Positions 15,335-24,037 of a stretch of DNA of 48,044 bases are shown piece by piece. Made by a program: the position numbers and the translations under genes. The stretch lies in the NCBI GenBank assembly GCA_964404765.1, contig CAYOLL010000030.1, positions 1 through 48,044 on the forward strand. Reading direction: 5' to 3'. The DNA is from CAYOLL01 sp964404765 [NCBI: uncultured Gemmatimonadota bacterium] (GTDB taxonomy: Bacteria > 4572-55). How positions within the stretch are numbered: position 1 is the first letter of the stretch; every line of letters starts with the position of its first letter. The notes below the pieces were generated by a model. That model was not told where the DNA came from. It was given only the letters and a program-made list of their open reading frames with translations, and made no database searches.

Positions 15335-17323
15335 TTATTTTTCCACCCACGCCCGCATTTCGGCCAATTCCCGCTCGAAATTGCCGGAGAGAATCGGGAA
15401 GCGGCACCACGTTTTGGGATCGAGATTTTCGTCGTCTAAATGGAAGGACGGGGCATAGCGCTCGCGCTTCCATTGGTTCTGACACCACAGCTTGAAGAAA
15501 CGCTCCACATAACGGGCCAGGTCGGGCACGGCATATTTATCACCAAAGTGAGACTTGAGCAGCTTAAGGACTTGCAGCGGCATTTTTTTGTCGCGGATGG
15601 CCACTCGTTCAATGGCGTCCAATAACGGATAGGGCATTAGATCGGCTTCGTCGGTCTGGTGATTGGCTTCCGGGCGCAGTTCGGCGGTCGGCTGCTGCTC
15701 GTTGACCAGCTTGAGGATGGGAACCGCGCCGGTTTCCGACGGGCCGGCCGTTTCCAACCAACTTAGCCATTCGCGCAAAAAGGCTTTGTCGATGCCGCCA
15801 ATGGGACATAGTCCGCCGCAGGTATCGCCGTCCATGGTGGCGTAGCCGACGGCCGCCTCGCTGCGATTGCTGGTGGTCAGCAGCAATGCGCCGCGGATGT
15901 TGGCGATCATCCAAACGCTTGGCCCGCGCGACCGGGCCTGGATGTTTTGCAAGGCGATGTCGTCGCGCTCCCAGGTCAGTTCACGACCTAAGGCCTCAGA
16001 CACGGTTTGGATATACTGCTCAATCATCGGGGCGACGTTGAACTCGTAAAAAGTGGCGCCGAGGGTTTTGGCCAGGCCGGCGGCGGCGTTGCGCGTCACC
16101 GGGCCGCTGTTGGCCGAGGCCTGATAAACACAGGTTAAGGTTTGACCGATGATGTCGTCATAACCTTGTGCACCCTGAATTTCCTTAAAATAAGCCAGCT
16201 TTTTCAAAAAGCCGTCCAGGCCCAAAAATTGAATACCAAATTTAATCATCAACGAGATCAAGCAAGAAACGGCCGACGAGTCTGCCCCGCCGCTGAGCGA
16301 AACGACAAAGCCTTTGGCCCGGCTTTTGCGCATGTAATCAAACAGGCCGAGGGTCACGGCGTGGGTAAATTCTTCATACTTGAAGTTGACCGGCGGATAC
16401 CAGTTGACAGCCGTGCTGGACGGCGCTTCGTCAATATCGGGGTAGGCAAAGCCGGGATAGGCAATCAGGCCGGGATGATCGAGCAAGTCGGGCCGGAAGC
16501 TGCCGGTGCGCCATTGGTTCATGCGGGTAGTGTCCACGTCAATGACCGCCGGAATAATCTGCATATCGTCGAAAGTGAGCCGCTCGCCGTTGGCGATCAA
16601 ACGGCCACCGGAAGCGACCATGCCCCCGCCGTCAAAAATGACCCGTCCGGACTCGCAACCCAGCAAGTTGGCGTAGACGTAGGAAACGCAAAACGCCCGA
16701 GAACCTTCCACCACAAAGCGCTTGCGGATCTCGTGCTTGCCAAAGGCAAAATGGCTGGCGCTGGGATTGAGGATAATGTCCACGCCTTTGAGGGCCAATT
16801 CGCCGCCGGGCCGCCGGGCGACCCAGGCGTCTTCGCAAATCTCCAGGCCGATTTTTACCCCGCCGATGTCAAAATAAAGATCGCCAATGGGATAGCTCTG
16901 GCCGGCAATGGTGACGTTGCTGCGCACGTCGTTGGGCCAGGGTTTGAACCAGCGCGGCTCGTAATGCAGCCCGTCGCCGGCCAGGAATTGCTTGGCCACA
17001 AAGCCGAGAATTTTGCCGTCAGCCACAATCGCCGCGCAATTAAAGATGCTGTTTTGATGGCAAATCGGGATGCCGAGGCAGACGACCATGCCCATGGTGG
17101 CCGGCAGGATTTCCTGCAACATGTCCCAGGCCGTGTCGATCAGGCCCGGCGCTTGAAATTCGTCCTCGCAGCCGTAGCCGGTGATGCACAATTCCGGCAT
17201 ACAGAGAATCGAGACTTTTTGCCGGCGCGCCGTCTCAATGGCATTGAGCAGATTGGTCTTGTTGTGTTCCCAGGCCATTGGGGTCTGGTTCAGGACGGCG
17301 GCGGCGACTTTGATCAGGTTCAT
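15335..17323 (-). CDS. nadE: Glutamine-dependent NAD+ synthetase
   Basis: Makes NAD+ from deamido-NAD+, ATP and glutamine in the cytoplasm. The 662-residue protein is the long, two-domain form. The N-terminal nitrilase-type glutaminase has the triad E44 (MPELCITGYG), K111 (AKQFLAGDG) and C163 (LEICEDAW). The C-terminal synthetase has the PP-loop SLSGGADSSA at 342-351 and later TTSNRSEAAVGYATMDGD. GAGGTGAAAAA upstream supports the ATG at 17323. The last 15 codons are repeated twice downstream (12684, 14860), so its 3' end appears to be a recombination or insertion hot spot. The gene itself is intact. Confidence 0.95.
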   Translation of the reverse strand: MNLIKVAAAVLNQTPMAWEHNKTNLLNAIETARRQKVSILCMPELCITGYGCEDEFQAPGLIDTAWDMLQEILPATMGMVVCLGIPICHQNSIFNCAAIVADGKILGFVAKQFLAGDGLHYEPRWFKPWPNDVRSNVTIAGQSYPIGDLYFDIGGVKIGLEICEDAWVARRPGGELALKGVDIILNPSASHFAFGKHEIRKRFVVEGSRAFCVSYVYANLLGCESGRVIFDGGGMVASGGRLIANGERLTFDDMQIIPAVIDVDTTRMNQWRTGSFRPDLLDHPGLIAYPGFAYPDIDEAPSSTAVNWYPPVNFKYEEFTHAVTLGLFDYMRKSRAKGFVVSLSGGADSSAVSCLISLMIKFGIQFLGLDGFLKKLAYFKEIQGAQGYDDIIGQTLTCVYQASANSGPVTRNAAAGLAKTLGATFYEFNVAPMIEQYIQTVSEALGRELTWERDDIALQNIQARSRGPSVWMIANIRGALLLTTSNRSEAAVGYATMDGDTCGGLCPIGGIDKAFLREWLSWLETAGPSETGAVPILKLVNEQQPTAELRPEANHQTDEADLMPYPLLDAIERVAIRDKKMPLQVLKLLKSHFGDKYAVPDLARYVERFFKLWCQNQWKRERYAPSFHLDDENLDPKTWCRFPILSGNFERELAEMRAWVEK
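15340..15385 (-). repeat. nadE 3' end, native copy R1
   Basis: The last coding bases of nadE (GNFERELAEMRAWV), repeated as R2 (14860-14906) and R3 (12684-12731) in the same orientation. Proposed attachment or recombination site. Confidence 0.8.
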
Positions 17324-17393
17324 TTTTTCACCTCACGTTGAGTTTCAAAAAATAAGACTGTTGGATGGGACGACGATTACCTTGTGCTCCTTG

Positions 17394-17687
17394 CTATCTC
17401 AGTCGATCTTTCCAATAACCCGGCCGACGGCTGGTATGCATGATGGCTACAAACAAAATGTAATCCGACTCAATTGTGTAGAAAATGCAATACGGAAACT
17501 TCTGCACCACATATCGGCGCACATCATCATCCACAATTGGATAAATGTGGGGCTGCCGTTTGACCTTTTTGATCCCCGCCTCAATCGAATCTACAAAAGC
17601 CACAGCAATCTGGGGACTGCGCTCTTTCAAATATGCCGCGGTTTCGGCATATTCGATTGCGGCTTCCGGATGGATGACGCCTTTCAT
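17394..17687 (-). CDS. ParE/RelE superfamily toxin
   Basis: A 97-residue basic protein with the ParE/RelE toxin fold pattern: N-terminal helices (HPEAAIEYAETAAYLKE), a middle segment IEAGIKKVKRQPHIYP, and C-terminal strands FPYCIFYTIESDYILFVAIMH ending in RRPGYWKDR. RelE-type toxins cleave mRNA at the ribosome, while ParE-type toxins poison gyrase; the sequence does not decide, although the RRPGYW end is typical of the ParE-like set. The start overlaps the antitoxin stop by 4 bp, antitoxin first, the classic order. About 70 bp upstream of nadE. Confidence 0.87.
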   Translation of the reverse strand: MKGVIHPEAAIEYAETAAYLKERSPQIAVAFVDSIEAGIKKVKRQPHIYPIVDDDVRRYVVQKFPYCIFYTIESDYILFVAIMHTSRRPGYWKDRLR

Positions 17688-17917
17688 GACAAGACCGTCC
17701 GGCGGATATCGGCCAAGACTTTATCCACCGGCAATGACTGCACCTGGCCGGAGCGCACCTCATCCCGGCGACGTTTAGCGGTTAGCAGTTGCCAGGCCAG
17801 AATATCGGGATCCGTCATATTTTCCATGCTGGCGATGAGCTTTTTGATCAACACGGCGCGCTTTTGCTCCGGCAGCGAGATCGCGTCCGTAAAGACTTTT
17901 TCGATGGTAAGAGCCAT
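17684..17917 (-). CDS. Antitoxin of the addiction-module component family
   Basis: A 77-residue protein starting MALTIEKVFTDAISLPEQKR, with the pattern of the putative addiction module component family: an N-terminal helix that recognises LP..KR..L, then an acidic middle and a C-terminal tail that binds the toxin. GGAAGGAGAT lies before the ATG at 17917; a ten-residue longer start is rejected for lack of a site. Overlaps the toxin gene by 4 bp. Expected to neutralise the ParE/RelE toxin and repress the pair. Confidence 0.83.
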   Translation of the reverse strand: MALTIEKVFTDAISLPEQKRAVLIKKLIASMENMTDPDILAWQLLTAKRRRDEVRSGQVQSLPVDKVLADIRRTVLS

Positions 17918-17994
17918 TTTAAATCTCCTTCCTTTAGTTATTTCCAACTATACAATTGCCGGAACGCCGACAATCGGCGCATAAAAACCGATGA

Positions 17995-20571
17995 TCATTT
18001 CTCGTTGGATCGGTTCGCGCTTGACTCTTTTTCTAGTGCCTGGCGGGCAACAGCTAACCACTCTCTTGACTTGATGGTACGAGGATGATCCGATCCAAGA
18101 GATTTCTCGAAGATAGTCAAAGCTGCCTTCTGGTGCGTTACCGCGGCTTCATATCTTTTTTGATCATAATATAAAGCGCCAAGATATCCCAAAGAAATAG
18201 CATAATTTGGATGCTCTTCACCTATAGTTTTTTTCTTTATCTCAAGACTTTTTTTGTAAAGTTCTTCTGCCTGGGAATATTTTTTCTGCTTTACGTACAC
18301 CCCTGCTAAGTTGTTGAGGGATTGTGCGTAATCAGGATGCTCTTCACCAAGGATTTTTTTCCAGATATCAAGGCTTTTTTTGTAGAAGTCTTCTGCTTGG
18401 GGGAATTTTCCTTGGTGGTAATACACCACTGCTAAATTATTGAGGGAATTAGCGTACTCAGGATGCTCTTCACCACGGTTTTTTTTCGATATTTCAAGAC
18501 TTTTTTGCTGGAATTTTTCTGCCTGGGGATATTTTCCCAGCTTTGCATATACCATTGCTAAATTATTGAGAGGGCTAGCGTAATCAGGATGCTTTTTACC
18601 GATGTTTTTTCCCCATATCTCAAGACTTTTTTTGATGTGTTCTTCTGCTTGGGTTAGTTTTCCAAGATAAAATGTAAATTGTCCGACAGAATCAAGAAGT
18701 CTTCCAAGAAGAAGCTTTTCTTTTTCTTCGTTCAATTTTTCATTTTTTGGCAAGGCCTCGACTAAGCTTGCAAAAATAGCGGCTCCTTCCTGATACCAGC
18801 CTCGTAACGCGCAAAACTTGCAGAGAGCTTCTAAGCTTTTAGCAATATATTCCCATGCTTTTTTTTCTTCTGCGTATTGCCATGCGTTTTTGATATGTTC
18901 GATTTCCGTTTCGATTTCATCAAGCGTATCGTGAGGGTTTCCTTTATCAAGCTTTTCTTCTCTTTGAGTGAGAAATTCGGTGAAGTAAGACGCATATCGT
19001 TCAAAACTGTCGTTTTCTTCTGCCGCATCTTCTTTCCGTTTCAAACTCCCGTAATCGGCGATGGTCTGATGCAGGGTATAGCGTCCGCCGCTGCCTTCCA
19101 CCAATCCTGCGTCACTGAGACGATACAAACTTGTAGGCGATTCGCCAGAAACTGCCACTGCCGCTTCCTTTGAAAACGTAACCGGTTTGGCCGGAAACAC
19201 CGACAGCGCTCGCAAGCAATGTTTTTCGCTGTCCGCCAATGCATCATAACTCACATAAATCACCGCTTGAACGGAAATGAACGCCCCTTCCGGCAGACCC
19301 GGATGCTGCTTTAGGGAATCTCGCGCGCCTTCCAATCGGATACGTTCCTCGGCATCTTGCAATCTTTGCAGGGCATCTTTGATCCGACCCGGGTCATCGG
19401 TATAGCCTTCTTTCTTCAAAAACCGACCCATCAGGTTCAAGGCCAGCGGCAAACTGCCCACGGCTTTGACCAGTTTAACAGCATTGGTCTGATCAAGAGC
19501 GACGGCTTGCGGGGCGTGTTGGCGGAGCAAGATCAAACCGTCGGCCTCGGAAAGTTCGGGCACAAGCGTCTGGCCTTGTCCGGCAAAATCAAGGGCAATC
19601 TGTGGCTGCCGGGTGGTAATCACCTGCACCGCGTTGGGCGCGCCAATCTTAAACTCCAGCGCGTCTTTCATATCCCATACATCATCAATAACGGCCAGAA
19701 TCTTTTTGTCGCCCATATAACGCTGCACCGCCGCCCGCCGCTCAGTCGTCGTTTGAAAGTTTTTGAGCACATCGCCATGCATGCCCAGGGCAAATAACCA
19801 GTCGCCCAAGATACGAAAGGGATCGGGATTCTGTCCCAACGGCGCCCACAGGATGCCATCCGAAAAATGTTTGATAACGGCGGGATCGTAGGCCAGTTCA
19901 ACTGCCAAGGCGGTTTTGCCCACGCCCGGCATGCCGTTGAGCGCAGATAGCCCCAGGTTTTCTCCGGCAAAGAGTTTTTCCTTGAGACGTTCGATCATGT
20001 CTTTTCTGCCCACAATCTCATGCGACGGCCTGGGCGGAGCAAGGAAGGGGATTTCCAATATTTTTTGCAGCGTTTCTTTGGATTGATTGAGGAGTAACTG
20101 AACTTTTTCCTCAACCGAATCAATCTTTTCGCCGAGCTTTTCTTTTCCCAAAAGTGGCGAGATTTGATGTAGGATGGTTTCAAACACAGTCCCCGGGGCA
20201 ATACTGCCCAGGGCGGTCTCTATATCGTCCGGGTCCGACAGCGGCAGCGTGTATTTTTCAAAAGAGGTCGGGAAGTTCTTCAGATCAGCTTCGATTGCCG
20301 CCAGTTTTTGCTCCAGATGCTTTCTTTTTCCATCCGCTTCCGCGATGAGCTTTTCATATTTGAAACGAATCGCCACATCGCTTTCAATGACAAAGCCTTC
20401 GCGCAGCTTGGCGATAAACTCGCTTAAATGCGATTCCCATTTTTCCAGGAAAGCTTGTTTTTTTATCAGGAAGGCCGAAACCTGTTTGGCCTGAGCGTGT
20501 TTTTCTGGTGGGATACTTTCGAGGCAGACAGCAGTATCTTTTTCTTTTGAAGCGTCAGGATGTTGTTGCAT
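17995..20571 (-). CDS. STAND (NB-ARC) ATPase with C-terminal TPR array
   Basis: An 858-residue signalling ATPase. Residues 1-180 are helical and charged, without a recognised effector domain. The NB-ARC module has the P-loop GMPGVGKT (213-220), Walker B KKILAVIDDVWD, the arginine sensor VITTRQPQ and the GSLPLALNLMG motif. After a winged-helix region (SYDALADSEKHCLRALSVFP) come about five 42-residue TPRs of the kinesin-light-chain type, with motif HPDYA.SLNNLA and spacing exactly 126 bp at 18209, 18335, 18461 and 18587. STAND proteins with TPRs are common phage sensors and regulators. AAAGGAT before the ATG at 20571 favours it over the GTG at 20592. Defence role is inferred from the family and from the nearby Septu-like and toxin-antitoxin genes. 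Confidence 0.8.
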   Translation of the reverse strand: MQQHPDASKEKDTAVCLESIPPEKHAQAKQVSAFLIKKQAFLEKWESHLSEFIAKLREGFVIESDVAIRFKYEKLIAEADGKRKHLEQKLAAIEADLKNFPTSFEKYTLPLSDPDDIETALGSIAPGTVFETILHQISPLLGKEKLGEKIDSVEEKVQLLLNQSKETLQKILEIPFLAPPRPSHEIVGRKDMIERLKEKLFAGENLGLSALNGMPGVGKTALAVELAYDPAVIKHFSDGILWAPLGQNPDPFRILGDWLFALGMHGDVLKNFQTTTERRAAVQRYMGDKKILAVIDDVWDMKDALEFKIGAPNAVQVITTRQPQIALDFAGQGQTLVPELSEADGLILLRQHAPQAVALDQTNAVKLVKAVGSLPLALNLMGRFLKKEGYTDDPGRIKDALQRLQDAEERIRLEGARDSLKQHPGLPEGAFISVQAVIYVSYDALADSEKHCLRALSVFPAKPVTFSKEAAVAVSGESPTSLYRLSDAGLVEGSGGRYTLHQTIADYGSLKRKEDAAEENDSFERYASYFTEFLTQREEKLDKGNPHDTLDEIETEIEHIKNAWQYAEEKKAWEYIAKSLEALCKFCALRGWYQEGAAIFASLVEALPKNEKLNEEKEKLLLGRLLDSVGQFTFYLGKLTQAEEHIKKSLEIWGKNIGKKHPDYASPLNNLAMVYAKLGKYPQAEKFQQKSLEISKKNRGEEHPEYANSLNNLAVVYYHQGKFPQAEDFYKKSLDIWKKILGEEHPDYAQSLNNLAGVYVKQKKYSQAEELYKKSLEIKKKTIGEEHPNYAISLGYLGALYYDQKRYEAAVTHQKAALTIFEKSLGSDHPRTIKSREWLAVARQALEKESSANRSNEK
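18209..18600 (-). repeat. 126-bp tandem repeats encoding TPR units
   Basis: The GGATGCTCTTCACC motif recurs at 18209, 18335 and 18461, with the variant GGATGCTTTTTACC at 18587. The exact 126-bp period equals three bases times 42 residues. Unit similarity at DNA level points to recent duplication. Confidence 0.8.
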
Positions 20572-20615
20572 TTTCAATATCCTTTTGGGCACGTTGTCCG
20601 GGGTGGTTGTTCAAC

Positions 20616-20648
20616 AAACCCGTCAGGTTTTGAAAACCTGACGGGTTT
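20616..20648. repeat. Perfect 16-bp-arm palindrome, CCGTCAGG family
   Basis: AAACCCGTCAGGTTTT, one G, then its exact reverse complement. A related copy is at 47621-47655. It lies upstream of the STAND gene and could act as a two-way terminator, since it has T and A tracts at the stem base. Confidence 0.6.
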
Positions 20649-20700
20649 AACGCAAAGCGAATTTATAAACCGCTGTATTTCGGATGCTCGTCAATATTCA

Positions 20701-21837
20701 TCAAGCCAACACGCCGTCACGCCGGGTAACCGTCACGCCGCGCTGCTGTAAATCGGCCAGAACCGCGTCCAAAAAGCCGGGTTCCATGCCCAAATATTCG
20801 GGGCAGACAATGCCTTTTCGGGTGACTTTGCCTTGCAGCATTTGACGGGCGACAGCGGTGCAGGTATAGCCGGTGGTTCTGGCCATGGACGAGACCTGTT
20901 TGACGCTGTCGTAGCGGTCTAACAGATCGTAAGTGACTTGCCGGTTTTGGCCGTCCTTCCGGCCCATGCCGCTGATACGCATGATGGTAAAATCGGCCTC
21001 GCCCGGTTGGAATTTGAGCTTTGGCATCAGGGCGCGCACGGTAAACTCCATCGGCGTGACCGGTTTGCCCTCTACCTCAACCGGCGTTTTGCTGAAAAAG
21101 CCGGCTTCGCGCAGCAGCTTCATGATGGCGACATGGCCGGGATAGCGCAGGGTTTTTTCCAGCATATCCGGCACTTGCAGGGTGTGGACTAAAGTGCGCA
21201 AACCGTCGGAGTTAAAGGATTCCAGCGTCCCGACCGAATCGAAGAAAATTTCTTCCAGATCGCTCAACGCTTCTTTTATGATGGTGCGACCGCCTTCGAC
21301 AATGCGAGCCGGGCGAATGTATTCCTCCAGCACATCGTGCGGGGAAAAGCAAAATTTGTACTCAAACGGTTTCTCGCGCACGACGGGCAGACCGCCGACG
21401 TAACAAACCAGTTGCCGCGTCTCATCAAAATAGCGGGTCATGTGACCGAAGGCCATGTTGCTCAGGCCGGGCGCAACGCCGCAATCGACAACGGCGGACA
21501 CGCCCATTTCTTTGGCCAGCGCGTCCAATTCCAGGGCATTTTCCGGGAAAAACGAAATGTCAACGACATTCTTTCGGGTGCGCAGGATGGTCTCCAACGT
21601 ACGAAAGCCCATAAAGCCGGGCACGGCGCCAATGACCACATCAAACGGGGCGATCAAGGCCGACACGCGGACCGGATCGGCCAAATCGGCCTGTTGCGTC
21701 ACAATCTGCGGATGATCGCCGACGCGCTGAAAAGCCGCGGTTGACGCATCGGTTACGGTTACGGCATAGCCGCTGTCGGCCAGGTCTTTGGCCATAGCGC
21801 TGCCGACAATGCCGCAGCCCAGAACAATCACTTTCAT
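20701..21837 (-). CDS. Saccharopine dehydrogenase family oxidoreductase
   Basis: A 378-residue NAD(P)-dependent enzyme of the saccharopine dehydrogenase/homospermidine-like family. The N-terminal Rossmann loop is VIVLGCGIVGSAMAKDL, followed by TVTDAS at the end of the second strand. A middle catalytic region contains VDISFFPE and VVDCGVAPGLSN, then a longer C-terminal domain. GGAGAT before the ATG at 21837 sets the start and excludes the longer reading at 21849. Members act in lysine metabolism, carboxynorspermidine synthesis or are orphans. The C-terminal MARTTGYTCTAVARQML fits the lysine-ketoglutarate/saccharopine reductase-like orphans. Exact substrate unknown. Confidence 0.82.
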   Translation of the reverse strand: MKVIVLGCGIVGSAMAKDLADSGYAVTVTDASTAAFQRVGDHPQIVTQQADLADPVRVSALIAPFDVVIGAVPGFMGFRTLETILRTRKNVVDISFFPENALELDALAKEMGVSAVVDCGVAPGLSNMAFGHMTRYFDETRQLVCYVGGLPVVREKPFEYKFCFSPHDVLEEYIRPARIVEGGRTIIKEALSDLEEIFFDSVGTLESFNSDGLRTLVHTLQVPDMLEKTLRYPGHVAIMKLLREAGFFSKTPVEVEGKPVTPMEFTVRALMPKLKFQPGEADFTIMRISGMGRKDGQNRQVTYDLLDRYDSVKQVSSMARTTGYTCTAVARQMLQGKVTRKGIVCPEYLGMEPGFLDAVLADLQQRGVTVTRRDGVLA

Positions 21838-21856
21838 AAGTATCTCCATGCGTTGT

Positions 21857-22329
21857 CCTGAAAACGCATAGCCACAAAGTCACGAAGACGCTAAGTATAC
21901 TGCAAATTAAGTTTTTTTCAGGTCTCACGCAAAGTCGCGAAGGCGCAAAGTAAAAATTTAAAGAAAGATAGGCTTTTCGTATTTCCTGGCGTCTTTGCAC
22001 CTTCGCGTGAGATATAAAAACTTATTTTCCAATGTACTTAGGATTGCGTATTAAATAACTTCCGTATTTGGACGATAGCCGAGTTCTCAAGCCCTGGAAG
22101 GGCGACCCGTTTGTAGAAAACGAATCACATCCAAATTAGCCCCATCGGGGCGGCCCGTGAGGCGTACGAATCGTCATATCCATTAAACGGGTCGCCCCGA
22201 TGGGGCTGTACAGCTCTTTCCGGTCGGGCCGATCCGCTACTACAAACAGGTCGCCCCGATGGGGCTTGAAATACGGAAGTTATTTAATACACGTTCTTTA
22301 GTGACTTTGTGGCTTATAACGAATTCAGG
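21857..22329. repeat. Large palindromic element, copy C of the CCTGAATAATTCA family, with a nested element
   Basis: The left arm starts CCTGAAAACGCATAGCC, then ACAAAGTCACGAAGACG. The right arm reads GTGACTTTGTGGC and ends GAATTCAGG at 22329. Between them at 22048-22290 sits another element with its own terminal inverted repeats. Together they fill the gap between two genes. Confidence 0.65.
22048..22290. mobile_element. Nested MITE-like element, 22-bp terminal inverted repeats
   Basis: Terminal inverted repeats of 22 bp, beginning GTATTAAATAACTTCC at 22048-22069 and exactly inverted at 22269-22290. The interior holds several palindromic GC-rich blocks such as GCCCCATCGGGGC and GTCGCCCCGATGGGGC, the last present twice. 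At 243 bp it has no coding region. The 137 bp beyond copy C (22330-22466) show nothing recognisable. Confidence 0.7.
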
Positions 22330-22466
22330 TTAAATTAATATTTGTGGAAAGGTTGGTTGAAAAGCAGGTTTGTAATATGGCTTGCCGGGCGGGGTTGGTC
22401 AAGAAAATTGTGCGGTCGCGGGCGTTTTCAAGAGCGTTGGTTTTGGCGTGATGAGATGCATAATTG

Positions 22467-23816
22467 CTATTTGCCGGAATAGCCGGCTTCGGACAGAATT
22501 AACAGCATGATCCGCTGAATGTCGCGATGGCCGTCCTGGTTGAACCACCACTCATCCTGCGAATGTTCGCGGCCTTGTGCTCCGCCACGACTGATCGTAA
22601 TTGCCGGCATATTTCTGGAAATAGGAATATTGGCATCCGTTGAAAGGCGCATAAAGATTGGCTCAATACCAAAATAGCGGTAAGTAGCGATGGCTCTTTG
22701 GACAACCGGCACGGTCGGTTTAATTGCGCCACTGGGTCGATCACCAACCTTTTCGATTTTTACACGCATTTCCGGGCCGCGCATACGGGCTTTATTTTCT
22801 TCATTAAAGGCATGTTGAACGGCGCGCAGAAAAATCTTTTCCAACTCTTTGAGTTTGGGCTGCGAAACCGAGCGCATATCAACTTCCATCCAGGAATCAC
22901 TAGGGATTGAATTAATGGACAAACCACCGCCGGTGCGGCCGACGTTATAGGTTGTTTTTTCGCCGGTGCGGCACACCGGCGCCGCTACTTCTACAAAATG
23001 ATGGATGGCCCGGCCGATTGCATGATGCGGATTAACAATGCCAAAGTGCCGCCAGGAATGGCCGCCAGGCCCGGTAAATGTTACTTTGTAACGCAGCGAA
23101 CCCAAGGCGCTGTTGACGATAAGACCCGGCTCATTGCTATCCACCGTAATCCAGGTATCAATTCGCGGACCCAGCGGACTAAACAAAAATTTGGCGCCCC
23201 GCAGATCACCCAAGCCCTCTTCGCCAACCGTGCCGATGAAAAGTAAATCGTCCGACGCGCGGATGTTGTTATGCGCCAAAGCTTCCAAAATGGTGAGCAA
23301 AACCGCCAGGCCACGCGCATCATCACCAATGCCGGGCGCAAATAATGTGTCGCCTCGTATTTGGACCCGCACATCCGTTTCTTCCGGAAAAACCGTATCC
23401 AAATGAGCAGTTACGGCGACAACCCGCTTTCGCTCGCTGCCCCGACGTAAACCAACAACATTGCCCTCCGCATCGATACCAACCGAGTCAATTCCGGCCG
23501 CGCGCAGCATTTCCGCAAACTTGTGGGCACGCAGAGCTTCCTTGAACGGTGGAGACGGGATTTCCGTAAGCAGGATTGTATTTTTGACCGTACGGGCATC
23601 TATACCGGCAATATATTGAAAAGCGCTCTGGATCATCGGCAACTGCGCTAATTGGCTTATTTGCGTCGCAAATTCCGGCTGCAGCACGATCTTGACATCT
23701 TCAACATCGCTTTCCTCGCCGGCCTGTAATGTCGAAGGCTGCAGCAACCATAGCATGAGCAGGCCTTTGGTGAATTTGCTGTGCTGACGACAGATTAAAT
23801 GGATCAGGTTTGTCAT
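22467..23816 (-). CDS. Exported M20-family metallopeptidase
   Basis: A 449-residue di-zinc peptidase or amidase of the M20 family. The N-terminus has a hydrophobic stretch GLLMLWLLQPSTLQAG, a probable signal peptide cleaved after the LQAG region, so it probably acts in the periplasm. Metal motifs are AVTAHLDTVFPE near residue 135, GIGDDARGLAVLL near residue 161 and the catalytic GTVGEEGLGD near residue 193, with a late histidine in AQGREHSQDEWW near residue 425. A lid domain starts near residue 240 (SLRYKVTFTGPGGHSW). Resembles tripeptidase/acetylornithine deacetylase-like proteins; exact substrate unknown. Starts at ATG 23816 without a strong ribosome site. Different subgroup from the dipeptidase at 6176-7546. 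Confidence 0.85.
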   Translation of the reverse strand: MTNLIHLICRQHSKFTKGLLMLWLLQPSTLQAGEESDVEDVKIVLQPEFATQISQLAQLPMIQSAFQYIAGIDARTVKNTILLTEIPSPPFKEALRAHKFAEMLRAAGIDSVGIDAEGNVVGLRRGSERKRVVAVTAHLDTVFPEETDVRVQIRGDTLFAPGIGDDARGLAVLLTILEALAHNNIRASDDLLFIGTVGEEGLGDLRGAKFLFSPLGPRIDTWITVDSNEPGLIVNSALGSLRYKVTFTGPGGHSWRHFGIVNPHHAIGRAIHHFVEVAAPVCRTGEKTTYNVGRTGGGLSINSIPSDSWMEVDMRSVSQPKLKELEKIFLRAVQHAFNEENKARMRGPEMRVKIEKVGDRPSGAIKPTVPVVQRAIATYRYFGIEPIFMRLSTDANIPISRNMPAITISRGGAQGREHSQDEWWFNQDGHRDIQRIMLLILSEAGYSGK

Positions 23817-23922
23817 AATAATGCTCTGCTGCAGGAATTGGTTGAGATGACATTCCTGGGGGAAGTCGGGAATTGCCGGTTACAAAAACATGAGCGCACT
23901 AACTTTCAGCAGTTAAACAGAA

Positions 23923-24037
23923 GTGGTTCATGGGATAAGATGGTGAAACCTTGCAAAGGCTTAATTTGAAATCTGCATGTTTTGTGTACTGAAGCCTTCG
24001 CAAGGTTGGATTTCCACAAACTTGTTCCATGAGCCAC
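23923..24037. repeat. Palindromic element, copy 1 of the AACCTTGCGAAGGCTT family
   Basis: GTGGTTCATGGGATAAG and AAACCTTGCAAAGGCTT on the left are inverted on the right as AAGCCTTCGCAAGGTT and TTGTTCCATGAGCCAC, with a loop of about 30 bp. Related copies are at 35326-35440 and 47842-47955. It lies in a 672-bp gap before pcrA that also holds a promoter and a hairpin; 24040-24300 otherwise shows nothing. Confidence 0.65.

Noticed and set aside
16142-17341. Long plus-strand ORF opposite nadE (399 aa)
   Set aside because: Antisense to a well-supported gene, low-complexity composition and no recognisable motif.
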